Origin: Flavobacterium sp.
Lineage (GTDB): Bacteria > Bacteroidota > Bacteroidia > Flavobacteriales > Flavobacteriaceae
NCBI GenBank assembly: GCA_020403245.1
Contig: JADBYA010000023.1
Location: 78,249 to 142,248, forward strand
Length of the DNA stretch: 64,000 nucleotides
Reading direction: 5' to 3'
Numbering within the stretch: the first letter of the stretch is position 1; each line of letters begins with the position of its first letter. The translations under genes were made by a program, and so were the position numbers. This document shows positions 19,508-27,564 of the stretch, piece by piece. Below the pieces are notes generated by a model. That model was not told the origin of the DNA, did no database searches, and was given only the letters and a program-made list of their open reading frames with translations.

Positions 19508-19555
19508 CAACAAATAGAGAGGAAGTTATGCACTTAGAAATTAACAGTTTTATGC

Positions 19556-20581
19556 TTATAACTTTATCTTTTCTATCACCTCCAAAACATATTCATGCAT
19601 TACTTGTCTGTAATCCAAATGGGTTACTATTCTTAGTTTTCCTTTGGCTAGCATACTTATTGAAATCCCTTTTTGTTTTAACTTTTCAATCACTAGTTGA
19701 TCCTGTATATGAGGTTGTGCCGAGAACACCACAATATTTGTTTCTACTGGTTCTACTTTGGCAACCCAATCGCATTGTTCGAGTTGCATTCCCAATTCTT
19801 TCGCTCTGCGATGGTCGTCTTCTAATCGATTAATATTATTTTGCAGCGCATAAATTCCGGCTGCCGCCAAATAACCCGACTGACGCATATTGCCTCCAAA
19901 TATTTTTCGGATACGTAAAGCACGATGCATTGTTTCAGAATCTGAAAGTAAAACGGAACCAATGGGACATCCTAATCCTTTGGAAAAACAAACCGAAATG
20001 GTGTCAAATAAATCACCGAATTGTTTTGGTTGCTGCTTTTTGGCAATCAAAGCATTCCATAAACGGGCACCGTCTAAATGGTATTTCAAATTATTAGCGG
20101 TGCAAACTTGTCTTATTTTTTGGAGTTCTTCTATTTCGTAACAAGCACCACCTCCTTTATTGGTCGTGTTTTCTATTCCCACCATTTTTGACATAGGTGT
20201 ATGATAAAACTCGGGATCGTTAATCCCTTCTTTCACTTGCTCGGCGGTTATGATTCCACGAATACCATCCAATAAATTGAAATTCACGCCACTGTTAGAA
20301 GAGGCACCACCCGATTCATACAAATGAATATGCGACCATTTATCGCAAATGATTTGGTCTCCTGGATTGGTGTTCAACTTAATCGCTGTTTGGTTAGCCA
20401 TTGTTCCTGTTGGAAAGAACAACGCGGCTTCCATACCGAATAAATCGGCTACAATGCGCTCAAATTCATTTACCGTTGGATCTTGCTTGAATACATCATC
20501 ACCTACTTTGGCATTGAACATGGCCTGAAGCATTTCGGAAGATGGCTTGGTAACGGTATCGCTAATTAAATTTATTTCCAT
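19556..20581 (-). CDS. ltaE: low-specificity threonine aldolase
   Basis: A 341-residue fold-type I PLP enzyme that splits threonine or allo-threonine into glycine and acetaldehyde. DTVTKPSSEMLQAM at the N-terminus, GDDVFKQDPTVNEFE, HLDGARLWNA and the PLP-lysine segment VCFSKGLGCPIGSVL are diagnostic. Length is normal. It feeds glycine to the glyA and gcvT reactions encoded elsewhere in the window. It lies about 100 bases upstream of oligopeptidase B on the same strand, but that gene has its own promoter. A composite palindromic repeat separates it from prfB. Confidence 0.95.
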   Translation of the reverse strand: MEINLISDTVTKPSSEMLQAMFNAKVGDDVFKQDPTVNEFERIVADLFGMEAALFFPTGTMANQTAIKLNTNPGDQIICDKWSHIHLYESGGASSNSGVNFNLLDGIRGIITAEQVKEGINDPEFYHTPMSKMVGIENTTNKGGGACYEIEELQKIRQVCTANNLKYHLDGARLWNALIAKKQQPKQFGDLFDTISVCFSKGLGCPIGSVLLSDSETMHRALRIRKIFGGNMRQSGYLAAAGIYALQNNINRLEDDHRRAKELGMQLEQCDWVAKVEPVETNIVVFSAQPHIQDQLVIEKLKQKGISISMLAKGKLRIVTHLDYRQVMHEYVLEVIEKIKL

Positions 20582-20610
20582 TTAAAGAATATTAGTCTAT
20601 TTTTGTGGGC

Positions 20611-20738
20611 GATTCTAGCCCCGACCTGCCTGCCGGCAGGCAGGTAGTAGCGGTATCATTTTGTTTTGTCATGCTGAGCCTGTCGAAGAACAAAACAAAA
20701 GATACAGTGGACAGCGGGAATAGCTCCTGAAATAAATT
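20611..20738. repeat. composite intergenic palindromic element (REP-like)
   Basis: Three nested parts are visible. A 22-bp perfect palindrome at 20624-20645 has the core CCTGCCTGCCGGCAGGCAGG. An inverted repeat at 20653-20705 (GTATC..TTTTGTTTTGT against ACAAAACAAAA.GATAC) encloses CTGAGCCTGTCGAAG. The flanks, read on the minus strand, begin AGGAGCTATTCCCGCTGTCC and end CGGGGCTA, matching a second copy at 40769-40821. The element is much richer in GC than its surroundings. No protein is encoded. Confidence 0.75.
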
Positions 20739-20779
20739 CAGAATAAATCAAATAATAAAACACAAAATTACATTATTTT

Positions 20780-21875
20780 ATGACAAATACCGAACAAATA
20801 AAAGGTATTGTGGAGCGTCTTGGTGCGTTGAGGAGGTATCTTTGACATTGATGCCAAACTTATAGAGATTACTAACGAGGAAGAAAAGACATTTGCACCT
20901 AACTTTTGGAACAATCCAAAGGAAGCCGAAATCATTGTTCAAAACTTACGCTCCAAGAAAAAATGGGTCGAAGATTTTGAAAAAGGTATTGCTATGGCCG
21001 AGGAACTTCAAATTATTTACGAATTTTTTAGAGAAGGCGATGCTACCGTAGAAGAACTCGATGAACAGTATGAATTAACCAATACCCATATCGAAAATCT
21101 AGAATTTCGAAATATGCTTTCTGATGAAGGCGATAAATTAAGCGCTGTTGTTCAGATTACTGCAGGCGCAGGCGGGACAGAAAGTTGCGATTGGGCTTCC
21201 ATGCTTATGAGGATGTATATGATGTGGGGCGAAAAAGAGGGCTATAAAATAAAAGAACTGAACTTTCAGGAAGGTGAGGTTGCCGGAATAAAAACGGTAA
21301 CTTTAGAATTTGAAGGCGACTATTCCTTTGGGTATTTGAAAGGTGAAAATGGGGTGCATCGATTGGTACGAATTTCTCCATTTGATAGCAACGCAAAGCG
21401 TCATACCTCGTTTGCTTCGGTTTATGTGTATCCTTTAGTGGATGATAGCATTGAGATTGACATCAATCCAGCCGATATTGAAATTACGACTTCACGCTCA
21501 AGCGGTGCTGGAGGACAAAATGTAAATAAGGTAGAAACCAAAGTTCAATTATTTCACAAACCAACAGGGATACAAATTCAGTGTTCGGAAACGCGTTCGC
21601 AACAAGACAATAGACAAAGAGCGATGCAAATGTTACGTTCGCAGTTGTATGAAATTGAACTCAAAAAACAGCAAGCCCAACGTGCCGATATCGAAGCAGG
21701 TAAAATGAAAATTGAATGGGGTTCCCAAATCAGAAACTATGTGATGCAACCTTATAAATTGGTGAAAGACGTACGTACTGGCTATGAAACTAGTGATGTT
21801 GATGGTGTAATGAACGGAAACATTGATAAATTTTTAAAAGCATATTTGATGATGATGGGGCAGAAAGAGGAGTAA
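20780..21875 (+). CDS. prfB: peptide chain release factor 2, programmed +1 frameshift
   Basis: RF2 releases finished proteins at UGA and UAA. The ORF track shows only a 293-residue piece from 20994. The true start is the ATG at 20780: 21 codons are read to TAT CTT, then an in-frame TGA (20843-20845); skipping one base (T20843) continues in the frame that ends at 21875. The joined product is 20780-20842 plus 20844-21875, 364 residues, almost the E. coli length. The codon-recognition motif SPF falls at about residue 199 and the catalytic GGQ at about 244. Making RF2 need a UGA pause to be synthesised is classical autoregulation. Confidence 0.96.
20831..20846 (+). promoter_or_regulatory. prfB programmed frameshift signal
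   Basis: The sequence AGGAGGTATCTTTGAC differs by one base from the E. coli site. AGGAGG acts as an internal Shine-Dalgarno three bases before the slippery CTT, and TGA followed by C is the slow stop. The downstream frame stays open for 344 codons with RF2 motifs. Confidence 0.95.
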
Positions 21876-21925
21876 TCAGTCAGCAGTCTCAGTGTTCAGT
21901 CCCAGTCGCAGTTGACAGTTTCAAG
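21876..21925. repeat. word array (CAGT type) after prfB
   Basis: The spacer begins directly after the stop codon with repeated CAGTC, CAGTCTCAGTGTTCAGT and CAGTCGCAGT variants. A related word (CTGAACACT, its complement AGTGTTCAG) fills the spacer after rlmD. Confidence 0.6.
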
Positions 21926-21993
21926 GTTAATATTGTTGGATATTCAATTTCAATTGCTTTAATTTGAGAAATATTCAAAATTAATAACTTAAT

Positions 21994-22992
21994 ATGAAAA
22001 CATTCTCAATACAGGAAATCAATGACGTACTTGGTGGTGAAATTGTTGGTTCTACTGCAACAAAAATTACAGCTCCGGAACAATTAGAAGCTGCAACTGA
22101 AACCGAAATTTCATTTATTGGAAGTAAAAAATATGAAAAGTTTTGGCAGAATTCTAAAGCCTGTGTTGCTGTAGTTAATCAAGATATTTCTATTGAACCC
22201 GGAGAAAATCGTGCTTTTATAAAAGTTAAAAATGCCGATTTGGCCATGTCTCAAGTACTGGAACTCTTTGCTCCTGCTCCACCCGTTTTTGATATTGACA
22301 TTCATCCAACTGCTATCATCGATACAACTGCTGTAATAGGCAAGGGAACTAAAATTGGCGCTGGAAGTTATATTGGACCTAATGTTTCTATTGGTGACAA
22401 TGTTACGATTTATCCCAATGTCACAATTTTAGATGAGTGCAGTATTGGGCAACATACCATTATATGGTCTGGAACAGTAATAAGGGAACGTTGTCTTATT
22501 GGTGCCTATTGCATATTACATCCCAATTGTACCATTGGTGCTGATGGTTTTGGATTTAGACCTTGTCCTGAAAGAGGCTTGGTTAAAATTCCACAAATCG
22601 GAAATGTAATTATTGGAAATAATGTTGAAATTGGTGCCAATTCTTGTGTTGATAGAGGGAAGTTTAGTTCTACGATACTTGGCGATGGCTGTAAAATTGA
22701 TAATTTAGTTCAAATTGGACACAATTCTAAGCTTGGGAAATTTTGTATTATGGCTGGAAACTCTGGTTTGGCAGGTTCAGTTACGTTAGGCAACGGAGTA
22801 ATTATTGGCGGTAGCGCCTCCATTAAAGATCATACTACTATTGGTGAAGGCGCAATTGTTGGCGCTGGTTCAGGTGTAGCTGCCGATGTTGAAGCTGGAA
22901 AAACAGTATTGGGTTATCCTGCTGTGGAGGCAAGAGATGCTTTAAAACAATGGGCCATTTTAAAAAGATTAGTTAGAGATTCAAATAAATAA
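21994..22992 (+). CDS. lpxD: UDP-3-O-acylglucosamine N-acyltransferase
   Basis: A 332-residue lipid A biosynthesis enzyme that adds the N-linked hydroxyacyl chain to UDP-3-O-acylglucosamine from acyl-ACP, at the cytoplasm-membrane interface. The N-terminal uridine-binding domain spans about 1-100; hexapeptide repeats (IGKGTKIGAGSYIGPNVSIGDN and on) build the left-handed beta helix at about 105-300. The catalytic histidine is in QIGHNSKLGK. A C-terminal helix closes the protein. It stands apart from other lpx genes. RF2 lies upstream on the same strand. Some Bacteroidota carry more than one LpxD-like protein, so the paralogue identity is not certain. Confidence 0.92.
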   Translation: MKTFSIQEINDVLGGEIVGSTATKITAPEQLEAATETEISFIGSKKYEKFWQNSKACVAVVNQDISIEPGENRAFIKVKNADLAMSQVLELFAPAPPVFDIDIHPTAIIDTTAVIGKGTKIGAGSYIGPNVSIGDNVTIYPNVTILDECSIGQHTIIWSGTVIRERCLIGAYCILHPNCTIGADGFGFRPCPERGLVKIPQIGNVIIGNNVEIGANSCVDRGKFSSTILGDGCKIDNLVQIGHNSKLGKFCIMAGNSGLAGSVTLGNGVIIGGSASIKDHTTIGEGAIVGAGSGVAADVEAGKTVLGYPAVEARDALKQWAILKRLVRDSNK

Positions 22993-23015
22993 ATTTTCGT
23001 TTCAAATAAAAGCTA

Positions 23016-23023
23016 TATATTTG
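23016..23023 (+). promoter_or_regulatory. putative -7 box of the small RNA
   Basis: TATATTTG matches TAnnTTTG and places a transcription start near 23027, right where the structured element begins. A clear -33 TTG is missing. Confidence 0.5.
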
Positions 23024-23026
23024 CAT

Positions 23027-23094
23027 CGAGGATTCCGAAAGGAAGTTACACCTCACCGCACTAGTCGATCGCTCCAGATCGACTTTTGTATTTT
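23027..23094 (+). ncRNA. candidate small structured RNA (about 66 nt)
   Basis: A short GC-rich island in an AT-rich spacer. The 5' part folds as a hairpin: outer stem GAGG (23028-23031) with CCTC (23051-23054), inner stem TTCC-GAAA-GGAA with a GNRA tetraloop. After ACCGCACT comes a perfect 8-bp stem AGTCGATC and GATCGACT around a GCTCCA loop, followed by TTTGTATTTT, which reads as an intrinsic terminator. A promoter box sits just upstream. There is no ORF. It may belong to the Rfam Flavo-1 motif known from Flavobacteria, but I recall only that the motif exists and cannot confirm a match. Confidence 0.6.
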
Positions 23095-23105
23095 ATATAG
23101 AAAGC

Positions 23106-23141
23106 AAAAGCCCAAAATAGTTGACTGTTTTGGGCTTTTTT
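23106..23141. terminator. bidirectional terminator between the small RNA and the hydrolase gene
   Basis: Perfect arms AAAAGCCCAAAA and TTTTGGGCTTTT around a 10-base loop, with T runs on both strands. It mainly serves the convergent hydrolase gene and backs up the small RNA terminator. Confidence 0.8.
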
Positions 23142-23158
23142 AATAGATATAAAATGGA

Positions 23159-23923
23159 TTATAAAACTTCTTTTAAGAAATCTAATAAGGCTATCCAAGA
23201 ACGTTTATCTGCTTTTTCGTTATAAGCTGCACCTTTTGAATTATCGTCTCCAGCATCTTTATGTGTAAATGCATGAACAGAATTAGAATAATAAACCATT
23301 TGCCAATCGGCACCCGATGATGTCATTTCGTTTTGAAAACTATCCACTTCGTCCTTTGAAACATAAGGATCATCAGCACCGTGCAACACTAATACTTTAG
23401 GATTTATTTTATCATTTGGTCTGGTTATATCTTTGCCTAAACCTCCATGAAAAGAAACAACTCCCTGCACTTTCAATTTAGCTCTAGCAGCTTCAATAGC
23501 ACCAGTACCACCAAAACAATAACCCATGACAACAATCTTATCTGGGTTGGCTCCTAGCTTTACCAATTCGTTCAAAGCCAGTTGAATTCGTTTTTGGTAT
23601 TCGGCATAATTCTTTTTGTAATAGCCTGCTTTTGTTCCCGCTTCTGAGGGATTTTTAGGTCTGCTATCTTTTCCATAAATATCAGCAACAAAAGAGTAAT
23701 AGCCTAGTTCAGCAAGTTTTGTAGCACTTTCTTTAGAATGAGAATCAACACCTAACCAAGCTGGCAATATTAAAACACCTGGTTTGTCTTTCAATTCATT
23801 TTTTGGTTTGATACCAAAACCACTGAGTATTTGTTCGCCATCTTTATAATCTAAAGCTTTGAGCTGAGAAAATGCAGTACTTGACAGTAAGAGGAAAGTA
23901 AGGGTAAGAATAAAGTGTTTCAT
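23159..23923 (-). CDS. secreted dienelactone hydrolase-family protein
   Basis: A 254-residue alpha/beta hydrolase with a signal peptide (MKHFILTLTFLLLSSTAFSQ). The nucleophile is a cysteine in MGYCFGGTGA, typical of dienelactone hydrolases; the aspartate follows in LHGADDPYVS and the histidine in SNSVHAFTH. Export to the periplasm makes a role in classic chloroaromatic degradation unlikely, and the natural substrate is unknown. The gene is monocistronic with its own consensus promoter and a terminator. The length is normal for the exported group. Confidence 0.88.
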   Translation of the reverse strand: MKHFILTLTFLLLSSTAFSQLKALDYKDGEQILSGFGIKPKNELKDKPGVLILPAWLGVDSHSKESATKLAELGYYSFVADIYGKDSRPKNPSEAGTKAGYYKKNYAEYQKRIQLALNELVKLGANPDKIVVMGYCFGGTGAIEAARAKLKVQGVVSFHGGLGKDITRPNDKINPKVLVLHGADDPYVSKDEVDSFQNEMTSSGADWQMVYYSNSVHAFTHKDAGDDNSKGAAYNEKADKRSWIALLDFLKEVL

Positions 23924-23942
23924 TATATTTATTAAATTTAAG

Positions 23943-23970
23943 CAAAACTAACTATTTACATATAAAACAA
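23943..23970 (-). promoter_or_regulatory. Bacteroidota promoter of the dienelactone hydrolase gene
   Basis: On the minus strand TTG (23968-23970), a 17-base spacer and TAGTTTTG (23943-23950), giving a leader of about 17 bases. Confidence 0.65.
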
Positions 23971-24016
23971 AGGTTAAAAGAGTATTAAATAGTTAAACAC
24001 TTCAACTTTCTTAAAT

Positions 24017-25240
24017 TTATATTCCAATTTCAACTTGGAAGCGTAAATACCAAAGATTTTTGGAACTACCATCATAATATTGCAAAGTATCATAATTAAG
24101 TTCGGCTTGTAATTTAAAAGTGTGTTCCCAAATGTACTTAGTGGCTCCAATGGAATATTGTTTGGTATTGGGAGTTAAAGTTTCAATATCATTACCTACA
24201 TTTTGTAGAGAATATCTAGCTATAAATTCATAATTTGATTTAGTAATATAACTAGCTTGATAATCAAAACCATTTCCCACAAACACATAATTAAACTCAG
24301 TAACATCATCGGGGTTAAAAGTTATAGCACTTTCAGGAGTTGTTCTAGACATATAGCTCATCATAGCTGCCCAACCTTTGTATTTGAACATAGCATCAAG
24401 TAAAACCGATTTCATTGTTCTTTTTTCATATAAATCCTCTCCCAACTGACCTTGAGTTCGCTGTGCATGATTATTTTGTTGAAAAGCACCAGATAACATT
24501 AGCTTTGGTTTTTTTTCTCGCATAATATCTCCTTCAAAATAGGTTCCGTCTTTTGTAAACGCACCAAATGGAAATAACTCCACTTTTCCGGTTAAGGCAA
24601 TTCCATCATCAGCATTTCCGGTTTGGTTTCTTCCTTCACCACCAGAAATTGCGGTTTTTAAATTATAGGAAAATTTATCCTTGAATTCATTCATATTGTG
24701 TACTTGAAACCCAAAATCTCTATCAATAGTAAATCTAGCGTTATTGATAGTTCTATCGGTTAACTGCAAAGCCCCCGACGAATTTACACGCTGTCTATTT
24801 CCTGGTAATTTAGTTTGACCAAAACTAATATTCCAATTTTTATTAGGACGATAAAAAACAACAGCATCTCTAATGATGTTAATATTCTCACCTTCTTTTA
24901 CTTCGCCTACATCGCCTGGAGCAAAGGACAATTGAATGGCATATAGAAATTTAGGATTACCAACATAACCATCTAAACGCAAACGCAAACGACGAACTTG
25001 ACCTTGATAGGCACCATTTTCATCTTCTTCTTGAATGTAGGAAACTCTGTTTTGCATTCGGAAACGAATATTTAATTGAAATAAACTATCCGGTGAAGTC
25101 ATGCCTATTCCTTTTCCGAAACTATAGTATGGCAAGGCTGATAATTTAATATCGTTGTCATGTTTAGTTTGCTCTATAGAAACCTGAGAATAATTAGAAA
25201 TTGAAAACAGTAATAGTATTAGTAATAAAGCCTTTTTCAT
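24017..25240 (-). CDS. outer-membrane porin (OprO/OprP-like)
   Basis: A 407-residue outer-membrane beta-barrel with a signal peptide (ending FSISNYSQ). It has alternating aromatic and polar strands, RLRLDGYVGNPKFLYAIQLSF and a C-terminal strand ending in an aromatic/aliphatic pattern (WYLRFQVEIGI), as in phosphate- or polyphosphate-selective porins of the OprO/P group. It lies downstream of DUF47 and Pit genes on the same strand, beyond a terminator, so it could carry phosphate across the outer membrane for the Pit transporter. The selectivity is inferred from family and neighbours only. Confidence 0.85.
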   Translation of the reverse strand: MKKALLLILLLFSISNYSQVSIEQTKHDNDIKLSALPYYSFGKGIGMTSPDSLFQLNIRFRMQNRVSYIQEEDENGAYQGQVRRLRLRLDGYVGNPKFLYAIQLSFAPGDVGEVKEGENINIIRDAVVFYRPNKNWNISFGQTKLPGNRQRVNSSGALQLTDRTINNARFTIDRDFGFQVHNMNEFKDKFSYNLKTAISGGEGRNQTGNADDGIALTGKVELFPFGAFTKDGTYFEGDIMREKKPKLMLSGAFQQNNHAQRTQGQLGEDLYEKRTMKSVLLDAMFKYKGWAAMMSYMSRTTPESAITFNPDDVTEFNYVFVGNGFDYQASYITKSNYEFIARYSLQNVGNDIETLTPNTKQYSIGATKYIWEHTFKLQAELNYDTLQYYDGSSKNLWYLRFQVEIGI

Positions 25241-25329
25241 TGTGTGTGTTGTAGTTAGTTATGTAGTTTAATAAATTTACTATAAATTGATGTTAACTAA
25301 ACAATTTGATAACATTTAAGAATAAATTA

Positions 25330-25360
25330 TAAAAAAAAGCCAACCATCACAGTTGGCTTC
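25330..25360 (-). terminator. terminator of the DUF47-Pit operon
   Basis: On the minus strand AAGCCAAC and GTTGGCTT pair around a 7-base loop and run into TTTTTTTT, 17 bases after the Pit stop codon. It separates the operon from the porin gene. Confidence 0.85.
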
Positions 25361-25375
25361 TAAATATTAGAAAAA

Positions 25376-26704
25376 TTAAATAAATAATTTCAAAAAATAA
25401 TATATTAAAGCTGCTAAAACAGCAGAAACTGGTATGGTTAAAACCCAAGCCCACAACAATTTCACAGTTACACCCCAACGAACAGCGGAAACTCTCTTGG
25501 TAACTCCTACTCCAATAATTGAACCCGTAATCGTATGAGTAGTGGATACAGGAATTTTAAAATGTTCTGTAGTGAATAAAGTTAATGCACCAGCAGATTC
25601 GGCTACAACACCTTCAAAAGCGGTTACTTTAGTAATTTTTGAGCCCATTGTTTTCACAATTTTCCATCCGCCACTCAATGTTCCTAATGCAATAACAGAA
25701 TAACAGGTTAAGGGAATCCAACCTGGCATATGAGCTTTAATGCCTTTATCATCATCGGGAAGTACAACATTTAAATCGAGCCAACCTGATGATAAATCTA
25801 CGTGATGTGGATTCATTTTTATATAAACAGCAACAGCAGCAGCAATAATACCCATAACTTTTTGCGAATCATTTCCACCATGTCCTAAACTGAAAGCTGC
25901 AGAAGACAATAATTGCATTTTCTTTAAAACTTTCTCCGCTTTAGCAGTAGAAAAACTACTGAACAGCAAGTTAAAAATTGCAAGACTATAAAATATTATT
26001 CCAACTAAAAACCATTTAATATTAGCTGGTTCCGTCATAAAACTCCAAAAATGACTTTCAAATCGTGGCTTTTTAATATCTTCATAAGGAACTAAAACTG
26101 AAGCTAAAAACCATGCTACTAGTAACATTAAAACTACCGTAACAATTTTTGGCCAAACATTTTTCTTAGAAGAATACATTAACCATAAAGAAATGAAATA
26201 TGAAATAATCATTCCAAGCAATGGCGCAAAAACAATAAAAAGAATTACTATCATTACACCTGAAGGCAATAATTCACCTTCTTTGGCAGCTTTTAACCAA
26301 TTGACTATTTTAAAACCAGCATGTTCTGGATCTGTTACATCACGAAAACCATGTGCAATTGCAGCTCCAGCAAATCCTCCAATTAAAGTGTGTGATGATG
26401 ATGATGGAATTCCTTTCCACCAAGTCAGAAGATTCCATACAATAGCAGCAATTACTCCGGCTAATATCACAATCAGGTCTATACTACTCGTGTGAGCTGT
26501 TTTGGCTACCGTATCGGCCACACCAAAACCAAAAACCCAATACGCCAGAAAGTTGAAAAGTGCAGCCCAAAGCACCGCTTGAAAAGGTGTTAAAACCTTT
26601 GTGGCAACTATAGTCGCTATAGAGTTAGCAGCATCGTGAAAACCATTGATATAATCAAATACCAAGGCAAGAAGAATAATTATTATTAATAAAGTAAAAT
26701 CCAT
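25376..26704 (-). CDS. inorganic phosphate transporter (Pit family)
   Basis: A 442-residue inner-membrane carrier with about ten hydrophobic helices. The duplicated Pit signature is present: GFHDAANSIATIVATKVLTP near residue 20 and SLGHGGNDSQKVMGII mid-protein, plus PSSSSHTLIGG and PVSTTHTITGSIIG. It imports metal-phosphate with protons. The ATG at 26704 is used; the ORF track begins at a TTG two codons earlier. It follows the DUF47 gene by 26 bases, the common pit accessory arrangement, in which the DUF47 (PhoU-like) protein modulates the transporter. The two form an operon ending in a hairpin. Confidence 0.93.
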   Translation of the reverse strand: MDFTLLIIIILLALVFDYINGFHDAANSIATIVATKVLTPFQAVLWAALFNFLAYWVFGFGVADTVAKTAHTSSIDLIVILAGVIAAIVWNLLTWWKGIPSSSSHTLIGGFAGAAIAHGFRDVTDPEHAGFKIVNWLKAAKEGELLPSGVMIVILFIVFAPLLGMIISYFISLWLMYSSKKNVWPKIVTVVLMLLVAWFLASVLVPYEDIKKPRFESHFWSFMTEPANIKWFLVGIIFYSLAIFNLLFSSFSTAKAEKVLKKMQLLSSAAFSLGHGGNDSQKVMGIIAAAVAVYIKMNPHHVDLSSGWLDLNVVLPDDDKGIKAHMPGWIPLTCYSVIALGTLSGGWKIVKTMGSKITKVTAFEGVVAESAGALTLFTTEHFKIPVSTTHTITGSIIGVGVTKRVSAVRWGVTVKLLWAWVLTIPVSAVLAALIYYFLKLFI

Positions 26705-26730
26705 AAACAATGTTATTGGTTAAAAACTAT

Positions 26731-27375
26731 TTATGAATGTTTTACTGAAATTTGCTCCATTACATTGGAAACACTTTTACATTTATCAGAAGCTGATTCT
26801 AAAGCAGAAAGTACTTCTTTGTATTTGATAATATTTTTAACATCCGTTTCGTTTTCAAAAATATCAGCTACTGCTTTGTCAAAAACAGAATCGGCTTTGC
26901 TTTCTAGTTTATTGATTTTTTTACAAGTTTCTTTAATGGCTTTGTGATCTTTCATATCCTTAAGCTCTTTGATACCAACATTAATCAATTGGCAGGCTTC
27001 AAGATTAATTTCAGTTAGCTTACGTATAGATTTTGTTATTTTTTCTACTTGATACATTCTCATTCTACTAGCAGCACCATGCATATAATCGGCTACGTTA
27101 TCAATAGATTTTATTAAAGAATGTATATCTTCTCTGTCAAATGGAGTAATGAAATTTCTACTTAATTCTAGATGCGTTCTATGAGTAATCTCCTCTATAG
27201 CTGCTTCTAAATCTTCAATTTTTCTAAAATACTCTTCACGTTCCGTTTTTGGAGCGTTAACTGCTTCATGTAGAGTTTCTGCAAGTAATACTAAATTAGC
27301 TGCTGCTTGTTCAAAAAGAGGAAAGAATTTTTTATCTTTTGGAACTAAAAACTGGAAAATACTGTTTAATGACAT
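26731..27375 (-). CDS. DUF47/PhoU-like phosphate transport regulator
   Basis: A 214-residue all-helical cytoplasmic protein of the TIGR00153/DUF47 family. Conserved acidic clusters typical of PhoU folds are seen in EIEDLEAAIEEITHR-like and SIDNVADYMHGAASRM segments, and near the C-terminus ESASDKCKSVSNVMEQ. Such proteins sit next to Pit transporters and are thought to regulate them, binding metals in a three- or four-helix bundle. It is the first gene of the two-gene operon with Pit and has a TACATTTG promoter box close to its start. Confidence 0.9.
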   Translation of the reverse strand: MSLNSIFQFLVPKDKKFFPLFEQAAANLVLLAETLHEAVNAPKTEREEYFRKIEDLEAAIEEITHRTHLELSRNFITPFDREDIHSLIKSIDNVADYMHGAASRMRMYQVEKITKSIRKLTEINLEACQLINVGIKELKDMKDHKAIKETCKKINKLESKADSVFDKAVADIFENETDVKNIIKYKEVLSALESASDKCKSVSNVMEQISVKHS

Positions 27376-27392
27376 AGTGTTGAATTTTGGTG

Positions 27393-27400
27393 CAAATGTA
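27393..27400 (-). promoter_or_regulatory. putative -7 box of the DUF47-Pit operon
   Basis: TACATTTG on the minus strand matches TAnnTTTG; the predicted leader is only about 14 bases. No clear TTG lies at -33. Confidence 0.5.
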
Positions 27401-27564
27401 AATCACTAATGTTAAGTGAATATTAAATATATGATTACTATTAAAACAAAAGTTTACAATTTGTTAACATTTAATTTTTCTCCTTAATTTAGTCAAATTT
27501 CTCATATTGAAAACGTTTTCGTAGCTTAGCAACCAAATAAAAACAACTATACATATTCTTCACT

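Noticed and set aside
19457-19513. N-terminal 19-residue extension of oligopeptidase B, which looks like a short signal peptide
   Set aside because: A full consensus promoter lies inside the extension and would start transcription downstream of the upstream ATG; oligopeptidase B is normally cytoplasmic.
19432-19833. Plus-strand 133-residue hydrophobic ORF across the ptrB-ltaE spacer
   Set aside because: It lies mostly opposite threonine aldolase and has no promoter or ribosome-site support; shadow ORF.
20624-20705. Palindromes before prfB considered as a riboswitch or a CRISPR leader
   Set aside because: There is no repeated spacer structure and the parts recur elsewhere as intergenic elements, so a mobile palindrome is simpler.
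20994-21875. ORF-track RF2 starting at an internal ATG (293 residues)
   Set aside because: The conserved RF2 N-terminal domain is encoded upstream and joined by the programmed frameshift.
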